From the NCBI GenBank assembly GCA_030267565.1, contig BRXU01000006.1:2344001-2408000 (forward strand): a stretch of 64,000 bases of DNA. Reading direction: 5' to 3'. The translations under genes were made by a program, and so were the position numbers. Origin of the DNA: Pleodorina starrii (taxonomy: Eukaryota; Chlorophyta; Chlorophyceae; Chlamydomonadales; Volvocaceae). This document shows positions 24,129-33,672 of the stretch, piece after piece (positions within the stretch are counted from its first letter, which is position 1; each line of letters starts with the position of its first letter). The notes beneath the pieces are model-generated. The model was given only the letters and a program-made list of their open reading frames with translations, was not told the DNA's origin and did no database searches.

Positions 24129-27100
24129 GGCCGTACCTCCCGCCTGCGTCTGCTCCTCCGATTCCCGGCTGCTGCCCCTGTCTGCGTCCCCGCTCCCGTC
24201 CCTGTCCCTCCACGCCCCCAGGTGGCTGTTCAGCTCCTCCACCGCCCCCCTCAGCGCACCACCCAGCCGCCACCCCCCAGGAAGCGGTCGATGCGGCCCC
24301 CGGGCCCTCCGCCCCTCCCGGCCCCCCGCCCCGGCCCCGTGCCCCTCCCCTTCCCCATTCGCTTCTCCCTCCTCCTCCTCCTCCTCCTCCTCCTCCTCCC
24401 CGCCCTCTTCTTGATCTTCTTCCTGCCACCGCTGCCACAACAGCAGCATCAGGCGCCGAGCCGCCTTCATCGCAGCACCGCCTCCGCCTCCGCCTCCGCC
24501 TCCAGCTTCCCCCTCCGGCCCCTTCGGCCCCTTCGGCCCCGAGTCCAAGCAACCCAGGCAGTTCTGCAGGTTCCGGAGCAGCGCCGCCGCCACCACCGCC
24601 GCAGTCGCCGCCGCTGCAGCAGCGGACTCCTCTTCGCCGCCGCCGTCACCGTCGCCGTCGCCGGGGATTCCGCCGCCTGGCGGCTGCAGCAGCGGCGACG
24701 ACTGCTGCAGCAGCGGCGACGACTGCTGCAGCAGCGGCGACGACTGCTGCAGCAGCGGCGACGACTGCTGCAGCAGCGGCGACGACTGCTGCAGCAGCGG
24801 CGACGACTGCTGCAGCAGCGGCGACGACTGCTGCAGCAGCGGCGACGACTGCGGAGGTCGTTCCCGCCTCCCGGTGCGGTCGGGGCAGTCGGTTAGGGGC
24901 CCCGGGGGAGTGGAGGTGGGGATGGGGTTGAGGGTGCGGCCGGGGGCGGCAAGGGGTGTGAGGGCGGTGAGGGGTGCGGCCTTCCGGAGGGCGAGCAGGG
25001 GCCCCCGGGAGGCGGCGAAGGAGGTCCGGACCAGCCAGGCGTGTAGAAGCACCTGTGAGTGGGAGGGGGTAGGGGGGGAAAGAGATGGGGGCAGAGGGAT
25101 GCGGGGGATCAGGGGAATGCGGGGGATCAGGGAGACATCCACCAAAGGGGGAAAGGGACGACACGCCTCTCGCTCCGCCTCTCCTACCCCCTCCCCCCTC
25201 GACCTCACGGTCCCGCAGGGGCCCCCTCGCCTCCGCCCCAACCCCCCTCTGGTGGGCCCCTGCCCCTCCCCCTGCCCGTCCCTGGATACCCCCCTCCGCT
25301 TCACAGCCCCTCCCCTTGCCTGCCCCCGAGACCTCGGCCCTCCCCCCCCTTTAGCCGAGTGGCTGACTCCCGCACTGGATACGCCCCACCCGCCCCCTCG
25401 TCCGCCCCGGCGCTTCACCACCCCTTTAAACCCCCTCTCTCTCCCCCCAACCCCACCCCACCCCATCCCCCCATACACACACACCTGCGCCGCGAGGGAC
25501 GTGTCCAGACAGTCCGGGCGATCTGCCTCCTCCCTCGGACTCGCCCCCATCATCCTCCTCCTCCCCCTACTCCCCCTGCTGCTGCTGCGCTCCGCCGCGA
25601 GGGCGATGACGCAGTGCGCCACCGCCTGCCAGGTGAAGACAGCCTCAACCTGACCACCCGGGGGGAAGGGGGAGGGAGGGGAATGGAGGGGTGAAGGGCG
25701 TGAGGGGGGGGGGAATGGAGGGGGGAAAGGGAGGGGTTGGGGGGGTGCGGTACTCATCGATACGATACGGTACTCAACAGACCGTTGGCGCTTCCCACAG
25801 AGCCCAACCACCCCCGCCTCCCGCCCCCTCCAAACCCGCCCCGCCCCTCCCCCCACCTCCCTCCCCCCTGCCCCCCCTCCTCCCGCCCCACCTCCAGCCC
25901 AAAGGTCACGTGCAGCGACATGCCGCATGCGGGGTGCAGGGCCTCCGCCTCCTCCTCCTCCTCCTCCGCCTCCTCCGCCTCCTCACTCCCCACCGCCCCC
26001 GAGGCCCCCACGGGGCCCGAGCTGCCGCCATCGCCGCCACCGCTGCCGCCGCCACCGCCGCCGTCAAACATTGTCATCCCTTCCGTGTCCGTAGCCGCCG
26101 CCTCCTCCGTCGTCGTCGTCGTCGTCAGTACCGGCACGGCCGCCGCCTCGTGCCCCCACCCCCGGGGAACATACAACATATCCCCGGGCCGTAGCAGCAG
26201 CTGCAGCACCTCGTCACACGTCCCACCCGCCGCGGCTCCGGACTCAGGTCTGGGTCTGGAGGCATCCCCGCCCATCCCCGGTGCCGCCTCCTCCTCCTGA
26301 CCACCACCGCCGCCGCCGCCAGCTGCCGCCGCCGAGGGGTCGATGGCGGTGTCGGTGGCGGTCTCGGTGTTGCCAATCCCGGGGGCGGGAACTGGTGTAC
26401 ATGATTGAACTGGTGGTGGTGGTGGTGAAAGTGGTGGTGGTGGTGGTGGTGAGGGGGGTGGTGTGCGGTGTGCCCCCCCGCTGAGGGGCTGTAGCGGCAG
26501 TCTGGGGCAGTAGCTGAGCGGCAGTAGTTGTTGTGGCAGGTGCCGGGGGGGCTGTAGCCGCCAGTGCTTGGTGCCCTGCAGGTGGAGCACCAGGACGCAG
26601 TGGTCGTCGTAATGGGCCGACAGGCCCTGACTGCCTGGGGGGGGAGGGAGGGAGGGAGGGAGGGGGAGTGGGGAGTGGGGGTTTGGGGGGTGGGGGGGTG
26701 GGGGTGGGGAGTGGCCCGGGGAGGGAAAGGGGCGGGGAGGGCACTGGGATTCAGACTGGGACTTCGAGCAGCGGAGGATTGCCCCCCCTCCCGCACACGC
26801 TCCCTGGCCCCAGCCGCCCTCCGGACAACCCCACCCACCCACCCTCCGGATACCCGCCCCCTACCCGGCGGTGTGCAGTAGATGTTGGCCCCCGCGGGCA
26901 ACCCCAGCAGCGACTCCAGGGAGTCCTACCACCGGGGGGGGTTGGGGCGTTACGGGGTTGGAGTAAGGGTTAGGGGAGCACTGAGACGACCGGATGAAGA
27001 GGTGAAGAGGTGAAGAGGTGAGCGGACGCAGCATCCGGGTATGGGCGTGTATGTGAAGTGTACGGAAGGCGGGGGGCGTATCACGTAATGCCGGATGCCG

Positions 27101-27502
27101 ATATGGTACGTCTGGCAGGTATCGGAATTAGGGTATCTGTAGACACGGAAAGGGAGGGAGGGGACTGGGGTAGGTGTTCGCGCCAAAAATTCATCGCACA
27201 CTCCCTATCGTTTTAATAATTCCCATCCGCCCCCCGAACCCCCCCCACGTGGATAACCCCCCCCCCCCGCACCCGCATCCCCCCACCCGCAACCCCCCAC
27301 TTCTCCCCTCCTCCCGCCCCATAACCCCCATTCCTGCCTGTACGGCACTCAGCCAGGCGCTCCTCGCCCCCGCCGCCCTCAGCACCACCGTGTAGCCGTT
27401 ACGTAGAGCCGCACCGCAGTCCCCAACACACACCGCACAGGGGGGAGGCGCCGCCGCCGCCGCCGCTGCCGCCGCCGCTGCAGTGTCTGGTGCCGGCTCC
27501 TC

Positions 27503-27535
<33 letters not shown>

Positions 27536-28333
27536 AGCCGCAGCCGCAGCGGCGGCGGCGGCGGCCGCGGCGGTGACGAAGCGCTCCGCGCCGCCGCGCA
27601 CCAGGTCCACGTCCGCGCGTGCGACCATGTACGGCAGTACGGCATCGCGAGCCTGCCGTACATGCGGCAGCAGTCTGCGTCCGGCGGCGTCCATGAGTGG
27701 GCAGTGGCAGCAGGCGGGCAGCAGCTGTTGCAGCAGCTGACGAACCGTCAGGTCACAACTGTGTATGTGGGGGGGGCCCTGCCGCCGCCCCTGCTGCCCC
27801 TGCCCCTGCCCCTGCCCCTGCTGCCGCTGCTGCTGCTGCTGGCCCTGTCTCTGTCCCTGTGCTTGCTGGCCCTGCGGCTGCTGCCCCTGCTGCTGCTGCT
27901 GCTGTTGCTCCACCACCACCATCGCCTGTTTCTGTTTCTGTCTTTGTTCCTGCATCTGTTCCTGCACCTGCATCTTCAGCCGCAGTGGCAGCAGCAGCGG
28001 TTGTGTCTCCCAGTACTCCCCCAGCAGACGCCGCCACTCGACAGCCGGTAGCAGCAGCAGCAGGCTGGGGGGGCGGGGGGGCCTGCGGGGACTGGCACCA
28101 GCAGCAGCAGCACCCACAGCCGCCACCGCCTCCGCCGTCGCCGCCGCCATGGGCGCATCCGGAGCCTCCCCCGCCGCGTCAGTCAGCAGCATCAACAGAC
28201 ACGCCAGGTCACGTACGACAGCGGCCGGCGGCGGCGGTGGCGGTGGCGGCGGCGGCAGAGACGCTGGGGCGGCGGCGCCGCCACCGGTGCCGGTGCCGTC
28301 GCCGTCGCCGTCTGCGGGGCAGAGCGTTGGCAT
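23274..28333 (-). CDS. JmjC/cupin ribosomal-oxygenase-like protein (NO66/MINA group)
   Basis: Expected to be a 2-oxoglutarate- and Fe(II)-dependent oxygenase that hydroxylates ribosomal-protein histidines; some family members are also described as histone demethylases. Exons (minus): 28333-27344, 26925-26865, 26634-25892, 25649-25485, 25052-23274; phases agree, 1245 residues. The N-terminal exon has EWRRLLGEYWETQPLLLPLR, typical of this family's entry helix. Next come PAGANIYCTPPGSQG and AHYDDHCVLVLHLQGTKHWR, giving the iron-binding His358-x-Asp360. The distal histidine (about 512) is in LRPGDMLYVPRGWGHEA, followed by SLHVTFGLE. About 150 residues, mostly Pro/Gly/Ala-rich filler, separate the two halves of the iron site. 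Gln, Ala and Ser runs and an SSPLLQQ repeat inflate the rest; animal NO66 is roughly half this length. The ATG at 28333 is my choice, but an upstream exon ending near 28509 is possible. Family is well supported; the N terminus is not. Confidence 0.8.
24683..24850 (-). repeat. 21-bp coding minisatellite (SSPLLQQ x8)
   Basis: Eight almost identical 21-base units lie inside the last exon of the JmjC gene and encode the heptapeptide SSPLLQQ (last copy SSPLLQP). The units keep frame, so copy-number change would lengthen the protein by seven residues at a time. Confidence 0.85.
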
Positions 28334-28850
28334 GACGGGAGCCGGGGGGCACTGGAGTACGGGTACGGGGGCTGAAGGGTGTGTGTGCCCTTTACCCAAC
28401 CCGGGGTGCACGAAGACGACGCCACAGTTGGGGGTTGGGGCGGTATCCCCCCCCTCCCCTCCATCCCCCCGCCCCATAATACACACACACACACACACAT
28501 GAGCCCTACACTCACCCGCAGCTCCCCCGCAACTCCCCCGCAGCTCCCTCGGGGCCCCCGCCGCCTCCACCGCCGCCCCACGAGCCGCCCTCCAGGCCTG
28601 TGTGATAGGGACAGGGCACCGCGGGACACCCCCCCCAAAGCATTGTCACACAGCGCAGCAATGTACCGCAAGGCAAGGCAAGGCAAAACATGACAACGCG
28701 ACATACATGACTCAAATGGCGCAGCATAGTACGGTGTACCAAGAGCGCATCCGGGTCGTACGGGTCGTACGGGGGGGCTTCCGCGCTGTCTCGGACGCCC
28801 CCCTTTCTGGATCCCACAAGGGGACATAGCGGCGTGTGGCCGCGCGCTGA

Positions 28851-28946
28851 TCTGCACATTCGGCTCCACTACCAAGGGGGGGGGTATCCATGTATACTCC
28901 GGCCTACACGTGGATAACCCCATGGGAGTGGAGCCGGATGTGCAGA
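28851..28946. repeat. 96-bp near-perfect palindrome (hairpin or MITE-like)
   Basis: The left arm starts TCTGCACATTCGGCTCCACT and the right arm ends AGTGGAGCCGGATGTGCAGA, its near-exact reverse complement. Pairing continues through TATCCATGTATA / TACACGTGGATA to a centre at CTCCGGCC. Part of the right arm, read on the minus strand (GGGGTTATCCACGT...AGGCCGGAG), recurs at 14136-14165 and 49860-49888. Confidence 0.8.
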
Positions 28947-29277
28947 AATACCGTTGACGAGCTCAGGTCCCCGTAAACGGTAACTCAGTCGAAGAATCCT
29001 TCCAATAACTGAAGGAGTGTAGCGAACGGAGGAACTGAGCAAGGTTTGGTACGACATAGTACGGCTGACTGGCTGACTGAAGCAATATGTGTTTCGCGTC
29101 CGTGGCTGGCCTACTGTTATGGCATTCACTTCGCCGTGAGTGACCACTTTCAAGCCTTACCTGGAGATTCCTTTCTTTTCGAGTTCCTTATTCGAGTTCC
29201 TTTTGCATCAAATCATCACGACGAGCAGGAAGAAGAGCAAGCTGTCCCTAAAAGGATTCATCGGATACAGCAGCCTG

Positions 29278-30231
29278 CAGGAGAAGAAGAAGAAGAAGGC
29301 CAAGGGCGAGGCCAAGGAGTACCTCGCGTCATGCGAGATTCGATCGACGCCTGCGACATGCGCAAGGCCGTCCAATACGTGAAGACCGCCCTGGCGACAG
29401 CGAGCATTTGCCTGGAGGCGGCGGAGACCCGCGTCCGGGCTGCGGCCTGAACGCCATGCTTTGGTACACAAACAGCCGCCTGATGGACTGCCTGTTGGAG
29501 CCGGACTAGCGCCACCGCCACCGACGCCGACGCAAGTTACGCAGCGGTGCGCACCGAGAGCAGCCGCAACAGCGGCGGCGGCAACCGCCGCGGTGGGCGC
29601 GGCGTGCACGGGAGCGCGACGATTCACGGGAGTGCGTGACTACAAGCGCGGCGGCATCGTGGGGCTCGCTACGATGCCGCCGCGCTTGTAGTCACGTGCT
29701 CCCGCAAGTTGTCGCGCTCCTGCTTTCGGCCGTGCACGCCGCGCCCACCGTACGTGGCGGTTGCCGCCGCTGTTGTTGTTGCGGCTGCTCTCGTTCCGCA
29801 CCGCCTCATAGATCGTGTTGGCGGCGGTGGCGGTATAACCCACCGAGTCCGGCTCCATCAGGCAGTCCATCAGTCTGCTGTTTGCGTACTTGAGCATTGC
29901 GTTCAGGCCGCAGCCCGGACGTGGCCCCAGATTCTCCGCCGCCTCCAGGCCGATGCTCGCTGTGGCCAGGGCGGTCTTCACGTAGTGCACCGCCTTGTGC
30001 ATATCGCCGGCGTCGATCGCCTGCGCAGGACGATCTTCATGAGGAGCTTATTTCGTTATTTGTCTTATACGGTAGATCTGCTTATGGGCCTTATGGCCCT
30101 CCAACCAGGTGCTGGGGGTCATGCAGAGTTGCAGACCGCCCGCCGAGCTGAGCTGAGCACGGGGTCAATCTCACTCGACACGAGGTGCTCCTTGGCCTTG
30201 GCCTTGGCCCTTCTTCTTCTCCTCCTCCTGC
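29278..30231. repeat. Long inverted repeat with 10-bp loop
   Basis: Left arm 29278-29660, spacer 29661-29670, right arm 29671-30231. The centre pairs ACAAGCGCGGCGGCATCGT with ACGATGCCGCCGCGCTTGT exactly; outward the arms stay similar (my estimate about 80 percent). The right arm carries roughly 140 extra bases at about 30026-30168. Both arms, read outward-in, encode related peptides containing KAVxYVKTALATASI and LEAAE, so the copies derive from one coding sequence. That sequence is not one I recognise; a retroelement or gene fragment is possible. A transcript would fold into a long hairpin. Confidence 0.8.
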
Positions 30232-30295
30232 TTGTCAATGAGAGTTGTGATCAACGTGACGAGCTTGGCCTGGTTGGCTTCGTCCTCAAGAGCCC

Positions 30296-32712
30296 TCAGA
30301 CATCTGGATGGTTCTGCGCTTTGCAGTGCACCCTGATCCTTCCGGGGGGGGGGCTGCCACTGGAGCTGCCGGCGCTGCTGCTGCTGCTTGCACTCCGCGC
30401 GACACGAGTCACCGCCTAAGTGGGATCGCCGACTGAGCCCCCACGCCACCCCACCCCTTCCGGCCCCGGAGGGCCCTCGTCGCTCTCTCTCTCCCCGAAA
30501 CCCCAAGCCCCCAAACCCGACCACATGCAAGTTCCCGTACCTGCTGTACGACAGGCAGTGCAGCTGCCACCTGACTGCGGCTCACGGCCACCTCCTCCAC
30601 CTTCGCCTCCATGCCTTCCTCCTGCCCGCCCGCCCGCTGCGGCGGCGGCGGCAGCAGCCGCACTGAACGGAGACGACCCATCGGGCCCTCGCCCTCGCCC
30701 TCGCCTGGAGACGGCACAGCACCGCCTCCACCTCCGCCTCCACCTCCATCATCACTGCCACCCGCGCCTCCCTCCGTGCTGTCCCGCACCTCCGCCATCA
30801 CGGCATCCACGGTGGCCGCTGGATCCCTGTCCGTACACGGTCGTACGGCAGCCACCTGCTCGTCCAACATCAGATCCAGCAGCAGCTGCAGGACGTCGGC
30901 GAAGGTGGGGCGCCCCAACCGCCGCAGCAGCCGCGCCAGCTGTTTCAGTTGCTGCTGCTGTTGCTGCGGTGGTGGTACTTGCTGCTGGCGCCGCGGCCGC
31001 TGGTCCGGCAACTGTGGGTGGTGGTGGTGGTGGTGGTGGTGATGTGGGTCGCCCTGACGATGCCGCCATTCGCTGTCCACCGCACCACCAGCAGCAACAC
31101 AGCCGGACGGCGGCGGCCGCGGCTCGCCGCTACTCCCGCGACTCCCGAACACCGCCGCCTCTGCGACCGTGACCGCGGTGAAGGTCGGAGGTACCGCCCC
31201 CGCCGCCGCTGCCGCCGCTCCGGAACCACCTCCAATCACCGCCGTTGCTGCCGCCGCCGCTGCCGCCAGCCTCCGGCGCTTCGCAGCCGGGGGTGACGCA
31301 CCGTCCTCTTCCCGCGAGCAAGTGTGCTCCGAAGACGCCTTGAAACCACCGCTGCCGCCGGCCCTACCCGCTGCTGTGCCGGCGGCGGCGGTGTGGAGCT
31401 CCGACCTTGATGCCCCCGGAGCCAGGGGCTGGGGCTGGGGCTGGGGCTGGGGCTGGTCCGGGGGGTGGCTGCTGGTAGTGGTGGTAGTGGTGGTGGGGTT
31501 GATGGCGGTGGTGGGGTTGATGGCGGTGGTGGGGTTGATGGCGGTGGTGGGGTTGATGGCGGTGGTGGGGTTGATGGCGGTGGTGACTATGTGGAGCAGC
31601 AGGGGAATGGCGCCCGAGGAGACCAGCGCCTGAGCAAGTGGGGCGGAGGATGGGTGTATGTGTGTGTGAAGGCGGGGTGAAGGGGGTGAAGGGCCAGCCG
31701 GGGAGCAGTAAGGGGGGGGGGGGCGGTGGACTGCTTTGGCGGGACATCGGCAGGAAAGGAGAGGGGCAAAGCAGGAGGGCGGTGGCGGTTCAGGACAGTC
31801 GGGTCAGGGCGAGGCACCGGCCCGGGGGCCGAGCCGAGAGGGGCGTGGGCGGGGGCCAGGTAGTGCAGCCGGCCGCTCCCCTCGACACCCCTCCTCCTTT
31901 CCGGGGGGGCCGCATCTCCTGACCCCCCTTCCCGGCGCCGCTGTTGCCTGGTCCTGCACTTCGGATTTCGGACACGGCGACCGATTTGGACGTGCACTGG
32001 GGCAGCAAATACACACACACACACACAGTTCATCTCGCCCTCCCGCCCACCGTCCCTCCTGGACCCGGACCTGTCAGCTATCATACGGTACCTTGTCGTA
32101 CCGTCCGTTCGCAGGGCCCTCAACGTGCCCAGCCAGGCCCCGCCATCACCCGCTTGGCTGCTGAATGCCAACGGCCTGGTGTGGATGCAACCCGTGCCGT
32201 TTCCGTACTTTACCCCCACCTCTCCCTCTCCCCCCTCCCTCTCCTCCCTCCCTCCCTCCTCTGCCTCTGTGCCCCGGAGCTCGTATCCCCCGCAAGCCCA
32301 CCAAGCCCCGAAGCCCCCCAAGCCCCCCGAGCCCGTCCCCTCCTCCCGCTCAGATGCAGGCTCCGCACCTGCCGGCCCTCAGGCACCAGCGCCACTGTAC
32401 GACAGGCCCACAGCACCAGCCGCCGGAATAAGGCCCCATGGCCGCCGCCGCCACCGCCACCACCTCTGCGATAGCGACCATGCTTCCGACCACGACCCCG
32501 CCTTCGGCCCTGCACGTGCCCGCCCACATCCTCGGCCCCGCCATTGGCGTCAGAGCCGCCGTTTTCGCAGCTGCTGTCGCTGTCACTGTTGTAGCCCCGG
32601 CTGCTGCTGCTGATGCTGCCGTCGTCAGAGCCGGACTCATCATCATCATTGGTGCTACTGATACTGCTGCGACTGCTGCTGGTACCGCCGCTGTCCGTAT
32701 CGCTGCCGCTGG

Positions 32713-32743
<31 letters not shown>

Positions 32744-33133
32744 GGTGGTGGTGGTGGTGGTGGTGGTGGTGGTGCTATTGCCGTAACCATCACTGCTGAG
32801 GGGGCTGCTATGAGATGGGCGCCGTGGGGAAACTGCGTTTGGGCGCTGTGCGGTCGTACTCTTACCAATTGTCGTACGGGCATGCCGGGCCAAGAGCTGC
32901 ACCAGGCATTGCGCGAGGTTGCTGGCCTGAGCTGTTTCAGCCAAGCCAGCAAGTTCTGCTGCTGCAAGTTGGCGGCACAGCTTCTGCAATGGTGTCAGAA
33001 AGGATGGACGGTGTCGATATTACTGCCGAGTGCTGCGATCCACGCCTGATATTAACATCCGCATTCGCACCTGAAGCCGTGCCAAGCCGTTTGCGTCGTC
33101 CCGAGCGCGGGACAGCCAAGTGAACCGGTCCAT
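30296..33133 (-). CDS. Protein with Armadillo-like repeat segment, otherwise unrecognised
   Basis: Exons (minus): 33133-33071, 32983-32369, 31629-30541, and a tentative last exon 30415-30296; phases agree, 628 residues. The N terminus (MDRFTWLSRARDDANGLARL, then QKLCRQLAAAELAGL) is helical. After a long Thr run and an acidic Ser/Asp/Asn stretch, joining exons 2 and 3 creates LVLWACRTVALVPEGRQ-ALVSSGAIPLLLHIV, which has the helix pattern of an ARM repeat (compare PENRQALVEAGAIPLL in the family). Exon 3 then has a TAINPT repeat, a basic KRRR cluster and His/Gln runs. It ends with a helical segment, LKQLARLLRRLGRPTFADVL. A good GTAAGAGT donor at 32865 inside exon 2 is not needed for an open frame. 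Function unknown. The last exon abuts the inverted repeat, so the C terminus could be wrong. Confidence 0.55.
31498..31590 (-). repeat. 18-bp coding minisatellite (TAINPT x5)
   Basis: Five near-identical 18-base units inside the third exon of the ARM-like gene encode Thr-Ala-Ile-Asn-Pro-Thr in tandem, directly after the ARM-like helix. Confidence 0.8.
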
Positions 33134-33390
33134 CGACAGCCGTGCGACTAAATTTACATTACATCGCAATCGTGATTATGCGCGTCCTATCTTTAATGCC
33201 GTTTAATGCCGTTTGATGCCATTGCCTTAACAGCAAATTAGTATTACGCATGAATGCACAGTGATACAGCGACGGAGCAACGAGACCGTACCGACGTACT
33301 TCCAACGGTCCGTTCGAGCTCCAATTTACGCCAGGCTGCAGCGGCGACATACTCTATACCATAAGCTGAATTCTCCAACAAATCAAAAAC
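33134..33390. promoter_or_regulatory. Divergent promoter region, 257 bp
   Basis: Only 257 bases separate the start codons of the ARM-like gene (minus) and the small membrane protein (plus), so both promoters and leaders must fit here. It is less GC-rich than its surroundings. Three tandem 10-mers, TTTAATGCCG, TTTAATGCCG and TTTGATGCCA, lie at 33192-33221 and are candidates for a shared control element. No TATA box is clear. Confidence 0.45.
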
Positions 33391-33564
33391 ATGCCCGGCT
33401 TGTTCGAGCCAACCTCAAGCGGCTTTCGGAGGCATGCCCGAGCGGTGCGCTTCACTGCCGGACTCCTGCTCGTTGCCGCGGTCGGTGCCGCGGGATACGC
33501 CACCTTTAGCGCTGGGCGCGCAGCATACAGATTCGTGGCTCGCGAGCCCGAGTCCAAAAACTAA
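33391..33564 (+). CDS. Small single-span membrane protein (57 aa)
   Basis: An intronless frame of 57 residues starting MPGLFEPTSSGF. A basic stretch (FRRHARAVR, about 12-20) precedes one hydrophobic segment (FTAGLLLVAAVGAAGYATF, 21-39). The tail is polar (SAGRAAYRFVAREPESKN). This positive-then-hydrophobic layout is common in small subunits of organelle membrane complexes, which is only an inference. The ATG is preceded by an A-rich ATCAAAAAC context. Its 3' end faces the 3' end of the GST gene, 108 bases away. I do not recognise the family, and a short ORF of this size could be chance, though the composition and the divergent promoter favour a real gene. Confidence 0.5.
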   Translation: MPGLFEPTSSGFRRHARAVRFTAGLLLVAAVGAAGYATFSAGRAAYRFVAREPESKN

Positions 33565-33672
33565 GGTTCGTCACGTGAAAGAGATGACCTTCTGCCGATG
33601 TCACAACAGAACAGGACAGCGCCGACTTGAAGCTGGGACCTGGAAGCTCGTGAACTCCCCGGTCAGCACACT

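Larger units (their letters stand above)
28334..30295. other. Repeat-rich gap without a clear gene
   Basis: Lies between the JmjC gene and the ARM-like gene. It may hold a leader exon of the JmjC gene (a good donor, CTGCGG then GTGAGT, is seen on the minus strand near 28509). It also holds a 96-bp palindrome (28851-28946) and a long inverted repeat (29278-30231). The inverted repeat's arms have coding-like frames, but no intact gene. Confidence 0.5.

Noticed and set aside
23280..24896. Plus-strand 538-residue Pro/Arg/His-rich frame
   Set aside because: It is the antisense shadow of the last exon of the JmjC gene.
29046..29450. Plus-strand 134-residue frame
   Set aside because: Its right half is the left arm of the inverted repeat and its left half has no coding character, so it is not an intact gene.
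32864..32866. Strong donor AATTG/GTAAGAGT in the second exon of the ARM-like gene
   Set aside because: The frame stays open through it, and only the unspliced frame yields the ARM-like join EGRQ-ALVSSGAIPLL. It may be used in an alternative transcript, but I did not model it.
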